Source of the DNA: Massilia alkalitolerans DSM 17462
GTDB taxonomy: Bacteria > Pseudomonadota > Gammaproteobacteria > Burkholderiales > Burkholderiaceae_D
Direction: 5' to 3'
DNA: 64,000 bases
Assembly (NCBI RefSeq): GCF_000427785.1
Contig: NZ_ATYR01000012.1
Span: 96,379-160,378 of the forward strand
Position numbers and translations under genes: made by a program. Positions 62,489 through 64,000 of the stretch are shown piece by piece. Every line of letters starts with the position of its first letter. Positions within the stretch are counted from its first letter, which is position 1. The notes beneath the pieces are model-generated. The model was not told where the DNA came from and searched no databases. It saw only the letters and a program-made list of their open reading frames with translations.

Positions 62489-63415
62489 TCATTCGGCCTG
62501 CCTGCCAAGGAAATCCGCATACAGCCGCGCAGTTTCCTTCGGCGCTTCCATCATCGGCAGATGGCCGATCCCCGGAAGGATGCGCAGGTCCGCGTGCGGC
62601 AACCGTGCTTTCAAGGCCTGCGCGCCCGAAACGTCGAATACCCTGTCCTCGGCGCCCCATAGTGCCAGGGACGGCGCTGCCACCTTGCCGATGTGCTCCT
62701 GCAGCAGGTAGCGGTTCTTCAACTGCTCGTCCCAGATCCTCCGGTTCGATCCGGCATTGGCAATCGCCTCCTGTTCTGCCGCATGGAGGATGGGATAAGG
62801 CAGCAGGGGCCGGTCCGCAAATACCAGATCCAGCATGGCCTGGAATTCCCCCGCGTTGCGCGCCACCAGTGGCGCCCGGCCGGCATCGATCGACTTGTCC
62901 ATCTCGCTGGGCGCCGCCGAACGAATGCCATGGGGCGCACCGATGAATGCCAGGCTTGCCACCCGCTCCGGATAGCGGACGGCGAACAGGGCGGCAATCG
63001 TGCCTCCCATGGAGTTTCCGGCGAGGTGGGCGCGGTCGATGCCGAGCGCATCCATAAACTGCCGTAGCCGCTCCGTTTGCGCTGCATAATCGTACTTGCG
63101 GTCGGCGTGCCGGCCACTTTCGCCAAAGCCCGGCAGGTCGGGAACGACGACGTGGTAACGATCGGTGAGACCGCGTGCGAAGTCGACCCAGTGGTCTTTT
63201 TCGACAAATATGCCGTGCAGGAGCAGCACGCTTTCGCCACGTCCACCCTCCAGGAAATGGAGTTCGTGCCCGTCGACAGGGCGGGGCTTCTCTTCAAGGC
63301 TGGAGAGGCTGCGATTCAGGGCCAGCAAAGACTCCCTCAATGGCTCGGGGGTGATGTAGGACGCGGCGGTCAGGGCCAGGAGCAACGCCGCCGGCCACAG
63401 GATGAAATGCTTCAC
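62489..63415 (-). CDS. Alpha/beta-fold hydrolase, membrane-anchored
   Basis: A 308-aa alpha/beta hydrolase. The N-terminal HFILWPAALLLALTAASYI looks like a signal anchor. The fold is shown by SVLLLHGIFVEKDHWVDFAR (oxyanion HG), VVPDLPGFGESGR, HLAGNSMGGTIAALFAVRYP (nucleophile elbow GNSMGG), WGAEDRVFD (aspartate) and ILPGIGHLPMMEAPKE (histidine). The start is GTG at 63415 with AAGGAG 7 nt before it. The substrate is not known; C-C bond hydrolases and lipases share these motifs. Confidence 0.9.
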   Translation of the reverse strand: MKHFILWPAALLLALTAASYITPEPLRESLLALNRSLSSLEEKPRPVDGHELHFLEGGRGESVLLLHGIFVEKDHWVDFARGLTDRYHVVVPDLPGFGESGRHADRKYDYAAQTERLRQFMDALGIDRAHLAGNSMGGTIAALFAVRYPERVASLAFIGAPHGIRSAAPSEMDKSIDAGRAPLVARNAGEFQAMLDLVFADRPLLPYPILHAAEQEAIANAGSNRRIWDEQLKNRYLLQEHIGKVAAPSLALWGAEDRVFDVSGAQALKARLPHADLRILPGIGHLPMMEAPKETARLYADFLGRQAE

Positions 63416-63442
63416 GCGTTACTCCTTTCTGAAGCCCGGCAA

Positions 63443-63763
63443 CTATTTTCTGGCCGAGGACGCACTACCGATGGTCAGGATCAGGCCGGTCAGCAGGATG
63501 GGGCTAGTCGCGCTGCCGTCGCCAACGAACATCGACAGCATCGCGCCCGCAGCCGTCACGGCCATCACGCGTGGCCAACGCTGCCCACGGAACCGGAACA
63601 TGAGGTACAGCGCAACGACGCCTATCAGCGTCAATGAAAGAACCCAGTAGGAAAGATCATTCATAATGACAGGAAAGCTTGAGCCGAACATGAGCAGCAT
63701 ACCTGTGTTTGGGATATGAAATGTCATGCAATCCCACACCATGCGATGCCGGTACTCGACCAT
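63443..63763 (-). CDS. Small membrane protein, hypothetical
   Basis: A 106-aa protein with two or three hydrophobic segments (WVLSLTLIGVVALYLMF near 40-56, VMAVTAAGAMLSMFVGDG and SPILLTGLILTIGS near 66-102). Not recognised. The start is uncertain: ATG 63763 has GGAGGGGG about 14 bp upstream, while an internal ATG at 63727 lacks a site. It is 27 bp upstream of the hydrolase gene on the same strand, so it may be co-transcribed with it. Confidence 0.6.
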   Translation of the reverse strand: MVEYRHRMVWDCMTFHIPNTGMLLMFGSSFPVIMNDLSYWVLSLTLIGVVALYLMFRFRGQRWPRVMAVTAAGAMLSMFVGDGSATSPILLTGLILTIGSASSARK

Positions 63764-64000
63764 AAAAAATCTATGGTCCCCCTCCTTTTTGCAAGCTGAT
63801 TTTGTATGATGTAGTTGGCTTGCTCAAATCTATCCGGCGTCATGTTGGAGACTTGCTCCGCGCCACGATGAGAGTTCGCGCCTGATGGGTCCTAAGAAAG
63901 CCCGCGGCTTGATGAGCCGATTTTTTAGCCAGGTTATCCGTCAGGCCTGTGTGCCGTTCATGTCATCCAGTATCAGCGTCGCAAAACCAGGTAGATGGTT
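63764..64000. other. Right edge of the window, no firm gene
   Basis: No convincing coding region. A plus-strand frame starting at ATG 63885 is open to the window end (38 codons), but without a ribosome-binding site or family likeness. CGGCT-TGATG-AGCCG followed by A and six Ts (63905-63926) looks like a short terminator on the plus strand, with no gene seen upstream of it. Confidence 0.35.

Overview
The window looks like a chromosome segment from a GC-rich betaproteobacterium, most likely Oxalobacteraceae (Massilia/Telluria group). The gene orders pilB-pilC, pilD-coaE-zapD-yacG-nudix-DUF815-argJ and lrp/dadA-alr, together with a large Oar-type TonB receptor, fit that family. The placement is by gene content and order only. 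No rRNA, tRNA or CRISPR array was seen.

Layout. 1-1833: 5' part of a TonB-dependent receptor running off the left edge. 2.3-11.7 kb: purine catabolism, with an exported adenosine deaminase, a translationally coupled xdhA-xdhB-xdhC-guaD run, a PuuE-type allantoinase and a divergent 5-hydroxyisourate hydrolase. xdhC carries a 101-bp paired-hairpin repeat that is read through in frame. 11.8-15.9 kb: a stand-alone ClpP-like protein, then a porin / small periplasmic binding protein / chemoreceptor set. 16.1-19.1 kb: pilB and pilC.

19.1-50.9 kb: about 32 kb lies between pilC and pilD, genes that are normally adjacent in this order. The first half (19.1-34.4 kb) has visibly lower GC and looks like a defence island. 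It holds a SIR2-SLOG protein overlapping (ATGA) a short ThiC-like radical-SAM protein, an IS3-family element inside a decayed gene, a Gabija-like OLD nuclease plus UvrD-type helicase, a TPR-CHAT protease, and an XRE-ImmA/IrrE regulator paired with an unknown protein. The second half (35-49.3 kb) has host-like composition. It carries a LysR/TerB/TerC set and a glucuronoxylan utilisation island: GPH symporter, GH43, xylose dehydrogenase, TonB receptor, GH67 alpha-glucuronidase, SGNH esterase and glucarate dehydratase. The divergent or leading promoters of this island share one operator-like motif, close to ATGTTAGCGCAACCATTT, which suggests one LacI-type regulon.

50.9-64 kb: the conserved pilD-coaE-zapD-yacG genes, the opposing argJ-DUF815-nudix genes, a pair of secreted peptidoglycan enzymes, a MerR/TipAS regulator with a textbook 19-bp-spacer promoter, lrp divergent from dadA-alr, an alpha/beta hydrolase and a small membrane protein.

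The most interesting object is the SIR2-SLOG + ThiC-like pair (20509-22958). It pairs a Thoeris ThsA-like NADase architecture with a ThiC-family enzyme where a TIR signal-maker would be expected. I know of no described system of this composition. The functional idea is inference from domain architecture and context.
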